Shown here one piece after another: positions 1 through 5,788 of a DNA stretch of 13,930 nucleotides (its first letter is position 1; the number at the start of each line of letters is the position of its first letter). The notes below the pieces were generated by a model that was given only the letters and a program-made list of their open reading frames with translations, was not told the origin of the DNA and did no database searches. A program made the translations under genes and the position numbers. This stretch comes from a bacterium (GTDB lineage: Bacteria; Bacillota; Clostridia; Christensenellales; UBA1242). Where the stretch lies: positions 1 to 13,930 of the forward strand of contig JAILMD010000010.1 of assembly GCA_024692805.1 (NCBI GenBank). The letters run 5' to 3'.

Positions 1-96
1 AAAAAACTTTAAATCATTAGAGTTTATTTGGATTTTGGGCGATTTGATAATCAAAGATAACGATTGTCAAATTTGGTGGGAATGTGTTAAGAAAAA
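1..96. other. left-edge DNA with no recognisable gene
   Basis: I see no supported coding region, RNA or repeat in this stretch. It lies where the 5' half of the tRNA-Ser should be, but it contains no matching acceptor strand (about GGAAGGT expected), no D-arm and no anticodon 5' stem. The five bases next to the anticodon loop (92-96) are all A and cannot pair with the ACCGT of the 3' stem. It may be the end of an element that joined the chromosome at the tRNA, or decayed tRNA sequence. Confidence 0.4.
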
Positions 97-152
97 CTTG
101 AAAACCGTCGTAGTGAGAGCTACCTGGGGTTCGAATCCCTAACCTTCCGCCA
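97..152 (+). pseudogene. 3' half of tRNA-Ser(UGA), 5' half missing
   Basis: From 97 on, the sequence reads as the 3' half of a class II (long variable arm) serine tRNA. The anticodon loop CTTGAAA (97-103) has anticodon TGA at 99-101. The 3' anticodon stem ACCGT (104-108) is followed by a variable-arm hairpin GTAG/CTAC (110-123). The T-arm is TGGGG-TTCGAAT-CCCTA (125-141), the acceptor 3' strand ACCTTCC (142-148), the discriminator G and an encoded CCA (150-152). The matching 5' half is absent immediately upstream, so this copy should not give a functional tRNA. The homology begins at the anticodon loop, a common crossover region for tRNA-targeting integrases, so an attachment-site scar is the favoured reading. 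A degraded tRNA or an assembly junction are the alternatives. Confidence 0.72.
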
Positions 153-177
153 AAATCCTCGTTTGAGGATTTTTTTA
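153..177 (+). terminator. Rho-independent terminator after the tRNA-Ser half
   Basis: An 8-bp stem AAATCCTC/GAGGATTT (153-160 with 165-172) with a GTTT loop is followed by a T-run. It sits directly after the tRNA CCA and is the first part of the 69-bp repeat. Confidence 0.85.
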
Positions 178-221
178 TTGCTTTAAAATAATTATTGGCT
201 GTTTGCAAAAATTATGATATA
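153..221 (+). repeat. 69-bp direct repeat, copy 1 (terminator plus promoter)
   Basis: Matches 559-627 at a constant offset of 406 bp, with two differences in 69 positions by eye (206 C/T and 217 A/G). The unit carries a terminator hairpin and the -35 region plus start of the -10 of a promoter. The two copies bracket the small Ada-type gene. Confidence 0.93.
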
Positions 222-223
222 AT
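195..223 (+). promoter_or_regulatory. Promoter of the Ada-type gene
   Basis: TTGGCT (195-200), 17-bp spacer, perfect TATAAT (218-223). The predicted start near 230 leaves a leader of about 14 nt that contains GAAGG (231-235) before ATG 244. Most of it lies inside repeat copy 1. Confidence 0.75.
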
Positions 224-243
224 AATTGTTGAAGGTTTTGGTA

Positions 244-552
244 ATGAAACAATATAAATTAATGGGGCCTGATGGCAATTTTTATTTTAGTGAAAGTAAA
301 GGACAATTGGGCGGGTATAGTGGTAAAATAAAAATTTATGGATCGCTTGATTGTCCGTCAGCGTTAAATTGGATAGCTAAGGGATTTTATGTTGATAAAA
401 GGGTTTTCTTTAAGGACGAAAAAAATGCAATCCTTGCTGGGTTTAGGCCTTGCGCTTTTTGCCAAAGAGAGAAATATTTAAAATGGAAAGAAAATCCAGA
501 AAATTTTAAAAATGAAATTTTAAATTCTTCTTGTGAAGAAATGGAAATGTAA
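244..552 (+). CDS. Ada-type metal-binding domain protein, stand-alone
   Basis: A 102-residue protein resembling the zinc-binding N-terminal domain of the Ada DNA-repair protein, without any methyltransferase or AraC domain. Visible are a DCPSA motif (Cys37), then GFRPCAFC (Cys70, Cys73), followed by a basic EKYLKWK stretch. Ada itself uses four cysteines (CxxxC then CxxC), one of which takes methyl from DNA phosphotriesters. Here only three of those positions are obvious, so the fourth ligand is unclear and repair activity is not shown. Small single-domain proteins of this kind occur in Bacillota and are mostly uncharacterised. ATG 244 is preferred over the upstream in-frame TTG at 226 because the latter lies before the predicted transcription start, while GAAGG precedes 244. 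The gene is bracketed by the two copies of the 69-bp repeat, so it has its own promoter and terminator. Confidence 0.82.
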   Translation: MKQYKLMGPDGNFYFSESKGQLGGYSGKIKIYGSLDCPSALNWIAKGFYVDKRVFFKDEKNAILAGFRPCAFCQREKYLKWKENPENFKNEILNSSCEEMEM

Positions 553-558
553 TAAGAT

Positions 559-583
559 AAATCCTCGTTTGAGGATTTTTTTA
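559..583 (+). terminator. Terminator of the Ada-type gene
   Basis: The same hairpin as after the tRNA half: AAATCCTC/GAGGATTT with a GTTT loop and a T-run. It begins 6 nt after the TAA at 552. Confidence 0.85.
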
Positions 584-627
584 TTGCTTTAAAATAATTA
601 TTGGCTGTTTGTAAAAATTATGGTATA
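559..627 (+). repeat. 69-bp direct repeat, copy 2 (terminator plus promoter)
   Basis: Second copy of the 153-221 unit. Sequence on either side differs from copy 1: the tRNA end is not repeated, and downstream of 627 the two copies diverge at the end of the -10. Confidence 0.93.
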
Positions 628-629
628 CT
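601..629 (+). promoter_or_regulatory. Promoter of the FAD-dehydrogenase gene
   Basis: TTGGCT (601-606), 17-bp spacer, TATACT (624-629). The predicted start near 636 leaves a leader of about 16 nt with a good Shine-Dalgarno site (AAAGGTGG, 638-645). This is the repeat-copy-2 version of the promoter in front of the Ada-type gene. Confidence 0.75.
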
Positions 630-651
630 CTTTTTGTAAAGGTGGTTGTTT

Positions 652-2025
652 ATGAACTATGATGTAATTATTGTTGGAGCAGGGCCAGGCGGAATCTTTG
701 CTTCATATGAATTAGTTAAATTAAACCCTAAACTAAAAATTGCGGTATTTGAAGCGGGAAATCCTTTAGAGAAAAGGCATTGCCCAATTGATGGCAAACA
801 AATTAAGCGTTGCATTAATTGTCCATCTTGTTCTATTATGTCAGGCTTTGGCGGGGCAGGGGCTTTTTCTGATGGTAAATATAACATAACAAATGATTTT
901 GGTGGAACTTTGCATGAATATATAGGCAAACAACAGGCCCTTGATTTAATGCACTATGTTGATGATATTAATATGCAGTTTGGTGGGCAAGGCGCTAAAC
1001 TTTATTCAACAGCAGGAATGCAATTTAAAAAGATTTGTATTCAAAACAAATTAAATTTATTAGATGCGCAAGTAAGACACCTTGGAACTGATATTAACTA
1101 TATAGTTTTACAAAATTTATTTAATTTTCTTAAAGATAAAGTTGATTTTTATTTCAACACGCAAGTTTTAGACATAGTAAAAGAAAATAACGATTACGGA
1201 ATTGTTACAAAAGATAAAAGTTTTAATTGTAAATATGTTGTTGTTTCTGTTGGAAGAAGTGGCAGCAAATGGATGGAAGAAATTTGTAAAAAACTCAACA
1301 TTAACACAAAGTCTAACAGAGTTGATATTGGCGTTAGAGTTGAGTTGCCAGCGACCATTTTTTCACATATAACAGATGAACTATATGAAAGCAAAATTGT
1401 TTATAGAACAGAAAAGTTTGAAGATGACGTTAGAACGTTTTGCATGAATCCTAATGGGATAGTTGTTAACGAAAACACAAATGGAATCATAACGGTTAAC
1501 GGACATAGTTATGAAGACCCTAAACTAAAAACAGAAAATACTAATTTTGCGCTTTTAGTTTCTAAACATTTTTCTGAGCCTTTTAAAGATAGTAATGGAT
1601 ATGGTGAAAGCATTGCCAGGTTATCTAATATGTTAGGTGGCGGGGTTATTTTACAACGTTTTGGCGATTTGATTAGAGGAAGAAGAAGCACAGAGAAACG
1701 TATTCAAGAATGCACAACTATTCCTACTCTAACGGCAACACCTGGTGATTTGTCTTTGGTTTTGCCAAAAAGAATTCTTGATGGCATAATTGAGATGATT
1801 TATGCTCTTGACAAAGTTGCCCCTGGAACAGCAAATGATGACACTTTGCTATATGGCGTTGAAGTTAAATTTTATAATATGGAAGTTGATATCGACAATA
1901 ATTTGGAAACAAAATTAAAGGGTTTATTTGTTATTGGAGATGGCAGCGGAGTTACACATTCGCTTTCTCACGCATCTGCAAGCGGAGTTTATGTTGCAAG
2001 GCAAATTGCAAATAAAGTGTCTTAA
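652..2025 (+). CDS. FAD-dependent dehydrogenase, COG2509-type, substrate unknown
   Basis: A 457-residue flavoprotein. The N-terminal dinucleotide-binding motif is GAGPGG (residues 9-14) after a hydrophobic beta strand, with the acidic strand end FEAG at 33-36. A cysteine-rich patch follows (Cys44, 54, 57, 60) and leads into SGFGGAGAFSDGK, a pattern I associate with the uncharacterised COG2509 family. A second FAD-contact motif, GLFVIGDGSG, lies near the C-terminus. The protein is expected to be a soluble redox enzyme. I cannot name a substrate, and the cysteines could bind metal or be redox-active. ATG 652 is chosen over the in-frame TTG at 646 because AAAGGTGG (638-645) is correctly spaced for 652. 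The gene is transcribed alone, between repeat copy 2 and a strong terminator. Confidence 0.88.
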   Translation: MNYDVIIVGAGPGGIFASYELVKLNPKLKIAVFEAGNPLEKRHCPIDGKQIKRCINCPSCSIMSGFGGAGAFSDGKYNITNDFGGTLHEYIGKQQALDLMHYVDDINMQFGGQGAKLYSTAGMQFKKICIQNKLNLLDAQVRHLGTDINYIVLQNLFNFLKDKVDFYFNTQVLDIVKENNDYGIVTKDKSFNCKYVVVSVGRSGSKWMEEICKKLNINTKSNRVDIGVRVELPATIFSHITDELYESKIVYRTEKFEDDVRTFCMNPNGIVVNENTNGIITVNGHSYEDPKLKTENTNFALLVSKHFSEPFKDSNGYGESIARLSNMLGGGVILQRFGDLIRGRRSTEKRIQECTTIPTLTATPGDLSLVLPKRILDGIIEMIYALDKVAPGTANDDTLLYGVEVKFYNMEVDIDNNLETKLKGLFVIGDGSGVTHSLSHASASGVYVARQIANKVS

Positions 2026-2070
2026 ATTTACTAAATAAAGTACTTAAAATGAAATAACTAATAAAAATAT

Positions 2071-2101
2071 ATGACTTAGCTGATCGCTAAGTCATTTTTT
2101 T
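2071..2101 (+). terminator. Rho-independent terminator after the dehydrogenase
   Basis: A perfect 10-bp stem ATGACTTAGC/GCTAAGTCAT (2071-2080 with 2086-2095), a 5-nt loop and a six-T run. Confidence 0.93.
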
Positions 2102-2111
2102 GTAAAATAAA

Positions 2112-2140
2112 TTGGCATTTTTAAGATTTTGTTGTATTAT
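2112..2140 (+). promoter_or_regulatory. Promoter of the SGNH hydrolase / transglycosylase operon
   Basis: TTGGCA (2112-2117), 17-bp spacer, TATTAT (2135-2140). The predicted start is near 2147, giving a leader of about 32 nt before ATG 2179. Confidence 0.68.
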
Positions 2141-2178
2141 TGTTATAGGAAGTAATTTAAGATAATTGCTGGTGAAAA

Positions 2179-2880
2179 ATGAAAAAGAATATTTTTATTT
2201 CGATTATTTCAATTATTGGGGCGTCAGTTATTGCGCTAAGTTTGGCGATGGGGATTTATTTTATGACTAAGCAACCTTCTTATTGGCAAACTAAATATAA
2301 TGAGTTTATTGTTGAAAATAGAAGCGCGCAAATGGGGCAGATTGTTTTTCTTGGCGATTCAATAACTGATCTTTGTCCGCTTGAAAACTATTATTCTGAC
2401 CTTTCACTTAAAACATATAACCGCGGAATTGGGGGAGACACAACGCTTGGGGTTTTGGGGCGTCTTGACGTTTCAGTTTTTGACATCGCACCATCAAAAA
2501 TTGTTTTGATGATAGGAATAAACGATATTAACAGCGGGCGAACGGTTGCCGAAATTGCTGAAAGTTATAGCGATATTTTAAACCAATTTAAAACGCGCTT
2601 GCCTGAAACTGAAGTTTATTGTATGTCAGTTTTGCCAATGAGCGATAAACTTTTACAGGTTGTTTCAATTGATTTAACCGAAAGAAATAATTTAGTTATT
2701 TCACTTAATGAAGAAATTAAAGGGCTTGCTGAAGGGCTAGGATATTGCTATCTTGATTTGTTTAGTCTTGTTGCAACAGGCGAAAACTTACTTAAGAATG
2801 AGCTTACTGATGATGGAATTCATTTAAATGGTAACGGCTTTACTATTTGGGCTAATTTAGTAAAACCATACCTTGCTTAA
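2179..2880 (+). CDS. Membrane-anchored SGNH/GDSL-family hydrolase
   Basis: A 233-residue esterase-fold protein. Residues about 5-29 form one hydrophobic segment after MKK and have no lipobox cysteine, so it is probably a signal anchor with the enzyme outside the membrane. All family blocks are present: GDSIT with nucleophile Ser61, the glycine block NRGIGGDTT, GIND with Asn115, and DGIH with Asp212 and His215. SGNH enzymes remove acyl or acetyl groups from carbohydrates or lipids; the substrate is not readable from sequence. The next gene starts 10 bp downstream and encodes a cell-wall lytic enzyme, so a peptidoglycan or wall-glycan acetylesterase is a reasonable inference. The Shine-Dalgarno site is weak (GGTG, 2171-2174). 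ATG 2179 is the only start that includes the whole hydrophobic segment. Confidence 0.86.
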   Translation: MKKNIFISIISIIGASVIALSLAMGIYFMTKQPSYWQTKYNEFIVENRSAQMGQIVFLGDSITDLCPLENYYSDLSLKTYNRGIGGDTTLGVLGRLDVSVFDIAPSKIVLMIGINDINSGRTVAEIAESYSDILNQFKTRLPETEVYCMSVLPMSDKLLQVVSIDLTERNNLVISLNEEIKGLAEGLGYCYLDLFSLVATGENLLKNELTDDGIHLNGNGFTIWANLVKPYLA

Positions 2881-2890
2881 AGGAGAAATT

Positions 2891-3901
2891 ATGAAAGAAA
2901 AAAATTATAATTATAACGAAGACCTTATAAACAGATATAAAAGGGCAACAAATCAACCTGTTAAGTCTAAAGTTGTTGTTGAAGAAAATGTTTATAATGG
3001 CATTAAAATTAAACATGTAACCAGAAAAAAAGACCCTATTGTAAGGTTTAAAAGAGTTGCTGCTGGTGTTTTGGCTGCATTAAGTGTTGGGGCAACAATT
3101 TATTTTGTTAATAGGGGAATAAATAACAATAAAGAAGTTCCTAAAGAAAGTAATGCTATTGTTGTTACTGAAGAACCACAACAAAACCAAACGATTGCGG
3201 ATTTAACCCAAACAACAATTCCAGAAGAAAAACCAACCGAAAAGCGCCCACTTATTGAAGACCTCGCTAACCACATTAGCCTCAAACATTTTAACGGAAA
3301 GGCGAGTGACCCTAATGAAGATTATTATTGTCTTGATGAAGATTATGCACTTGCGCTTTCAAAAGAGGCAATTGAAAATGTTTATGAGAATATAAAAAAG
3401 GTTAATCCCTCGAGCGATCTTTTAAAATTGCTTGACTCAGGAATTATTAATGAATATTTATTAACATCAATTAGTTTTGTTGAAAGTAATTATCGTTTCC
3501 AAAATAGCGACCACACTCTTTTTGCTAACGCAAAGGGAGGGGCATTTGGTATGACTCAGGCGCAAGTTCCAACGATTGATACAATGAATAGCGCTTTTGG
3601 CAAATATGGCGTTAACTTTACTAAAGAAGATTTAGCAAACCCTCAAAATGCGCTTGAATTTAGCACATATGATTTATTATTTAACCTTTCATATTACGGC
3701 ATCAAATCACTTGATTACACAGACGAAAACAATATTGACACGTTAAGGTTTTATTGTGCAGCGTCATATTATCACGGGGGCAACGGAGCAAATAAATTGC
3801 TTCAACAAGGCGTTGATGCGCTTTATGAATCAGCTTACGGTAACAGGGTTATGAATAAATATAACAGCCTTTATGAGCAATACGCTGACCTTGAAAAATA
3901 A
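2891..3901 (+). CDS. Membrane-anchored lytic transglycosylase-like protein
   Basis: A 336-residue bitopic protein. It has a basic, polar N-terminus (about 1-55), one membrane helix (about 56-73), a low-complexity linker rich in Pro, Glu and Gln (about 78-115) and an extracellular catalytic domain. The domain shows the SLT lysozyme-like signature: SFVESNYRF with likely catalytic Glu198, then GGAFGMTQ (216-223) and a downstream AASYYHGGNGA block. Such enzymes cleave the MurNAc-GlcNAc bond of peptidoglycan. The true start is ATG 2891, preceded by AAAGGAG (2879-2885); an earlier in-frame TTG at 2873 lies inside the hydrolase gene. It is co-transcribed with that gene and ends at a shared bidirectional terminator. 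The exact transglycosylase subfamily is uncertain, and muramidase activity is not excluded. Confidence 0.83.
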   Translation: MKEKNYNYNEDLINRYKRATNQPVKSKVVVEENVYNGIKIKHVTRKKDPIVRFKRVAAGVLAALSVGATIYFVNRGINNNKEVPKESNAIVVTEEPQQNQTIADLTQTTIPEEKPTEKRPLIEDLANHISLKHFNGKASDPNEDYYCLDEDYALALSKEAIENVYENIKKVNPSSDLLKLLDSGIINEYLLTSISFVESNYRFQNSDHTLFANAKGGAFGMTQAQVPTIDTMNSAFGKYGVNFTKEDLANPQNALEFSTYDLLFNLSYYGIKSLDYTDENNIDTLRFYCAASYYHGGNGANKLLQQGVDALYESAYGNRVMNKYNSLYEQYADLEK

Positions 3902-3909
3902 TAAGCAAT

Positions 3910-3939
3910 AAAAAAGCAGGTTAAAACCTGCTATTTTTT
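3910..3939. terminator. Bidirectional terminator between convergent genes
   Basis: The stem AGCAGGT/ACCTGCT (3915-3921 with 3926-3932) has an A-run on its left and a T-run on its right. It can therefore stop both the transglycosylase transcript and the minus-strand methyltransferase transcript. It overlaps the methyltransferase stop codon (3931-3933). Confidence 0.87.
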
Positions 3940-4794
3940 ATTTCCAAATTTTTTAAGGCCGGCTTCGTAAGCAACAAGGGTTGTTGCAAAACCAACGTTA
4001 AGCGATTCAACACTTCCCAGCATTGGTATTATTACGCTTTCGGCGTTTTTAACTTTGCGCCACGATGGAGTAATGCCTGTATGTTCATTTCCGGCAACGA
4101 TAACAACTTTTCCTGAATAATCGGCTTCTTTAAAACTCTTTTTGGCTTGAAGGTCAGTTAAAACAACTTTAAAGTTATTCTTTTCAAGGAAGGCAACAAC
4201 GTCTTCCATTTTTTCCTCTAAAACGGGGATCATAAAGCTAGAACCAAAACTAGCTCTAACAATTCGGCTATTGTTTATTTTAGCACGTCTGTTAACGCTT
4301 ATTGCAAAGTCAGCGCCAGCGGCGTCACACGTTCTTAATATTGCGCCGATATTTCCTGGCTGTTCAAGGCCGTCCATAATTATACCAAGGCAATTATTGT
4401 TATTTTTAAATTGTTTTTCAAGATCGGCTAGGGTTAGTTTTTTAGCCCTTGCGATAATAAAGAATTCGTCATAGCCATCTCTATCGCTAATCTTTTTACA
4501 AGCCTTTTCGCTAACCAAAACGCTTTTTTGCGCATATTTAGCCATATTTGCTATTTTATTAAGATCTTCTTGGGGGAAATCTGCATTTTCTAACACATTT
4601 TGGTTAAAAACGAACAAAATTACCTCAATTTTTTTCTCAATTAGTTTATCTATTGCCCAAAGTCCTTCGCAAACAAAAAGATTTTCATCTTTACATTTGT
4701 TTTCAACAAGATCTTTGGCGAGGTTAACCTCGCTTGAATTAATGCTTGCTAATGGCAAATTTTTTAAATTGATTAATATATTATTTTTATTCAT
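3931..4794 (-). CDS. TrmH/SpoU-family RNA 2'-O-methyltransferase
   Basis: A 287-residue protein of the SPOUT class, which transfers methyl from S-adenosylmethionine to a ribose 2'-OH in rRNA or tRNA. The N-terminal part (about 20-115) matches the substrate-binding half of the family. The catalytic half has motif 1 DGLEQPGNIGAILRTCDAAG (141-160, with Asn148 and Arg154), motif 2 VAGNEHTGI (233-241) and motif 3 IPMLGSVESLNV (256-267), which forms the cofactor-binding knot. The general layout resembles rRNA methyltransferases such as RlmB or TsnR relatives; the exact nucleotide cannot be assigned. It is monocistronic and divergent from tdk. No Shine-Dalgarno site precedes the ATG, and the promoter lies so close that transcription should begin at or next to the start codon. 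It ends in TAG inside the shared terminator. Confidence 0.93.
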   Translation of the reverse strand: MNKNNILINLKNLPLASINSSEVNLAKDLVENKCKDENLFVCEGLWAIDKLIEKKIEVILFVFNQNVLENADFPQEDLNKIANMAKYAQKSVLVSEKACKKISDRDGYDEFFIIARAKKLTLADLEKQFKNNNNCLGIIMDGLEQPGNIGAILRTCDAAGADFAISVNRRAKINNSRIVRASFGSSFMIPVLEEKMEDVVAFLEKNNFKVVLTDLQAKKSFKEADYSGKVVIVAGNEHTGITPSWRKVKNAESVIIPMLGSVESLNVGFATTLVAYEAGLKKFGNKK

Positions 4795-4800
4795 AACTTA

Positions 4801-4829
4801 AGTTTATATTAATCTAATATATTTGTCAA
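4801..4829 (-). promoter_or_regulatory. Promoter of the RNA methyltransferase (leaderless type)
   Basis: On the minus strand: perfect TTGACA (4829-4824), 17-bp spacer, TAAACT (4806-4801). Counting from the -10 puts +1 at 4794, the A of the ATG itself. An overlapping TATAAA (4808-4803, 15-bp spacer) would give only a 2-nt leader. Confidence 0.72.
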
Positions 4830-4876
4830 TTCAAAATGTTTTAATAAAAAATAGTCGACAATATTTTACAAATTAT

Positions 4877-4905
4877 TTGATTTTAAATTTTTAATGTGTT
4901 AATAT
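4877..4905 (+). promoter_or_regulatory. Promoter of tdk (extended -10, leaderless type)
   Basis: TTGATT (4877-4882), 17-bp spacer, TAATAT (4900-4905), preceded by the extended -10 dinucleotide TG (4897-4898). The predicted start near 4912 lies about 3 nt before ATG 4915, leaving no room for a Shine-Dalgarno site. Confidence 0.72.
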
Positions 4906-4914
4906 TTGTTGATT

Positions 4915-5523
4915 ATGGAAGCAGAAGGAAGATTATATTTTAAATATGGCGTTATGGGCAGCAGTAAAACTGCTCAAGCCTTAATGAGCAGGTTTAACTA
5001 TATTCAAAAAGGTTATGGCGTTTTGTTAATAAAGCCAAGCGTTGATAACAGGTTTCAAGATGGTAAACCTGAAGTTATTTCAAGAATTGGGTTAAGGGCT
5101 GATTGCTTAGTTTTTAATAACAACGAAAGCATTAAGGCTATTGTTGAAAAACAAAAGCAAGAAAAACCTATTGACGTTATTATTGTTGATGAAAGCCAAT
5201 TTTTAACTAAAGAGCAGGTTGATGAATTAAAAATTATTTCAAAAGATATGCCTGTTGTTTGTTATGGCCTTTTAACAAACTTTAAAACCGAACTTTTTGA
5301 AGGAAGCAAGCGTCTTTTGGAATTAGCAGATGAAGTTGTTAACCTAAAAGGAAGCGTTTGTAAATGTGGGCGTGACGCAACAGTTAATGCAAGGCTTGTT
5401 AACGGGCGCGTTACAACAACCGGCGCTGAAATATTAATTGGCGCTGAAGAAAGTTATGAGAGCATGTGTTATTGGTGTTTTAATGATAAACTTAACTCAA
5501 ATAGTGAAGAAAAAGATAGATAA
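4915..5523 (+). CDS. tdk: Thymidine kinase
   Basis: A 202-residue type II thymidine kinase, the TK1-like family, which phosphorylates thymidine (and deoxyuridine) with ATP in the salvage route to dTTP. The P-loop is GVMGSSKT (12-19). The Walker B and catalytic region is DESQF (92-96, with Glu93 as the likely base). The lasso-domain zinc site is formed by Cys149 and Cys151 (CKCG) with Cys185 and Cys188 (CYWC). A TTTGAE-type thymidine-pocket loop precedes the second cysteine pair. Length is normal for the family. ATG 4915 is preferred over the upstream TTG at 4906, which falls right at the -10. It precedes nrdD in the same direction but is separated from it by a terminator and a regulated promoter, so they share a theme (dNTP supply) rather than a transcript. 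Confidence 0.95.
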   Translation: MEAEGRLYFKYGVMGSSKTAQALMSRFNYIQKGYGVLLIKPSVDNRFQDGKPEVISRIGLRADCLVFNNNESIKAIVEKQKQEKPIDVIIVDESQFLTKEQVDELKIISKDMPVVCYGLLTNFKTELFEGSKRLLELADEVVNLKGSVCKCGRDATVNARLVNGRVTTTGAEILIGAEESYESMCYWCFNDKLNSNSEEKDR

Positions 5524-5565
5524 ATTTAGGGCAAAATTGTTATAAAATTTTTATGATAATTTTAC

Positions 5566-5597
5566 AAAAGATTTGCGAAAATTTCGCAAATCTTTTT
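5566..5597 (+). terminator. Rho-independent terminator after tdk
   Basis: A long palindrome, AAAAGATTTGCGAAA with TTTCGCAAATCTTTT (5566-5580 and 5582-5596), running into a T-rich tail. The inner GCG/CGC pairs form the tip of the stem. Confidence 0.9.
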
Positions 5598-5640
5598 TAT
5601 TGAATAATTTTTAAAAGTGCACCAATCGCCGTAAAAATTT

Positions 5641-5669
5641 GTGAAACAATGGGGTTAAAATAGTGAAAC
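5641..5669. other. Short GTGAAAC direct repeat upstream of nrdD
   Basis: GTGAAAC occurs at 5641-5647 and 5663-5669, 22 bp apart (about two helical turns), on the upstream side of the NrdR boxes. It could be an activator site, but the motif is short and may be chance in AT-rich DNA. Confidence 0.2.
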
Positions 5670-5696
5670 GAAAAAATTATTCAAAAATGTTCAAAA

Positions 5697-5712
5697 ACAC
5701 AATATATTGATA
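5697..5712. promoter_or_regulatory. NrdR box 1, upstream of nrdD
   Basis: ACACAATATATTGATA matches the known NrdR-box consensus (acaCwATATwTwGtgt style) at the core CAATATATTG palindrome. NrdR is the ATP-cone repressor that senses nucleotide levels and represses ribonucleotide reductase genes. Its boxes typically come in pairs. Confidence 0.82.
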
Positions 5713-5725
5713 TTTTTTAAAATTG

Positions 5726-5755
5726 TTGACACAAGATGTTGTGTTATGTTATCTT
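5726..5755 (+). promoter_or_regulatory. Promoter of nrdD-trxB
   Basis: Perfect TTGACA (5726-5731), 18-bp spacer, TATCTT (5750-5755) with an extended TG at 5747-5748. TTATCT (5749-5754) with a 17-bp spacer is an alternative register. The predicted start near 5762 gives a leader of about 27 nt. The Shine-Dalgarno site is AAGGAG (5771-5776), with an unusually long 12-nt gap to ATG 5789. Confidence 0.7.
5729..5744. promoter_or_regulatory. NrdR box 2, overlapping the nrdD promoter
   Basis: ACACAAGATGTTGTGT is a near-perfect palindrome in NrdR-box form. It starts 32 bp after box 1 (about three helical turns), the usual spacing for paired NrdR boxes, and covers half of the -35 and part of the spacer, as expected for repression. 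Confidence 0.8.
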
Positions 5756-5788
5756 TTCACTTGTAAACAAAAGGAGACACAAAACATT

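Noticed and set aside
17..208. Minus-strand 63-residue open frame over the tRNA half and terminator
   Set aside because: It is the antisense of the tRNA-Ser 3' half (a GIRTPGSSHYDGFQ-type string, a known kind of false protein call) and has no ribosome-binding site.
226..243. TTG start for the Ada-type gene
   Set aside because: It falls just after the -10 box and before the predicted transcription start; ATG 244 has GAAGG in front.
5723..5788. TTG start adding 22 residues to NrdD
   Set aside because: It overlaps the -35 box and NrdR box 2, and the ATP cone begins naturally at ATG 5789 downstream of AAGGAG.
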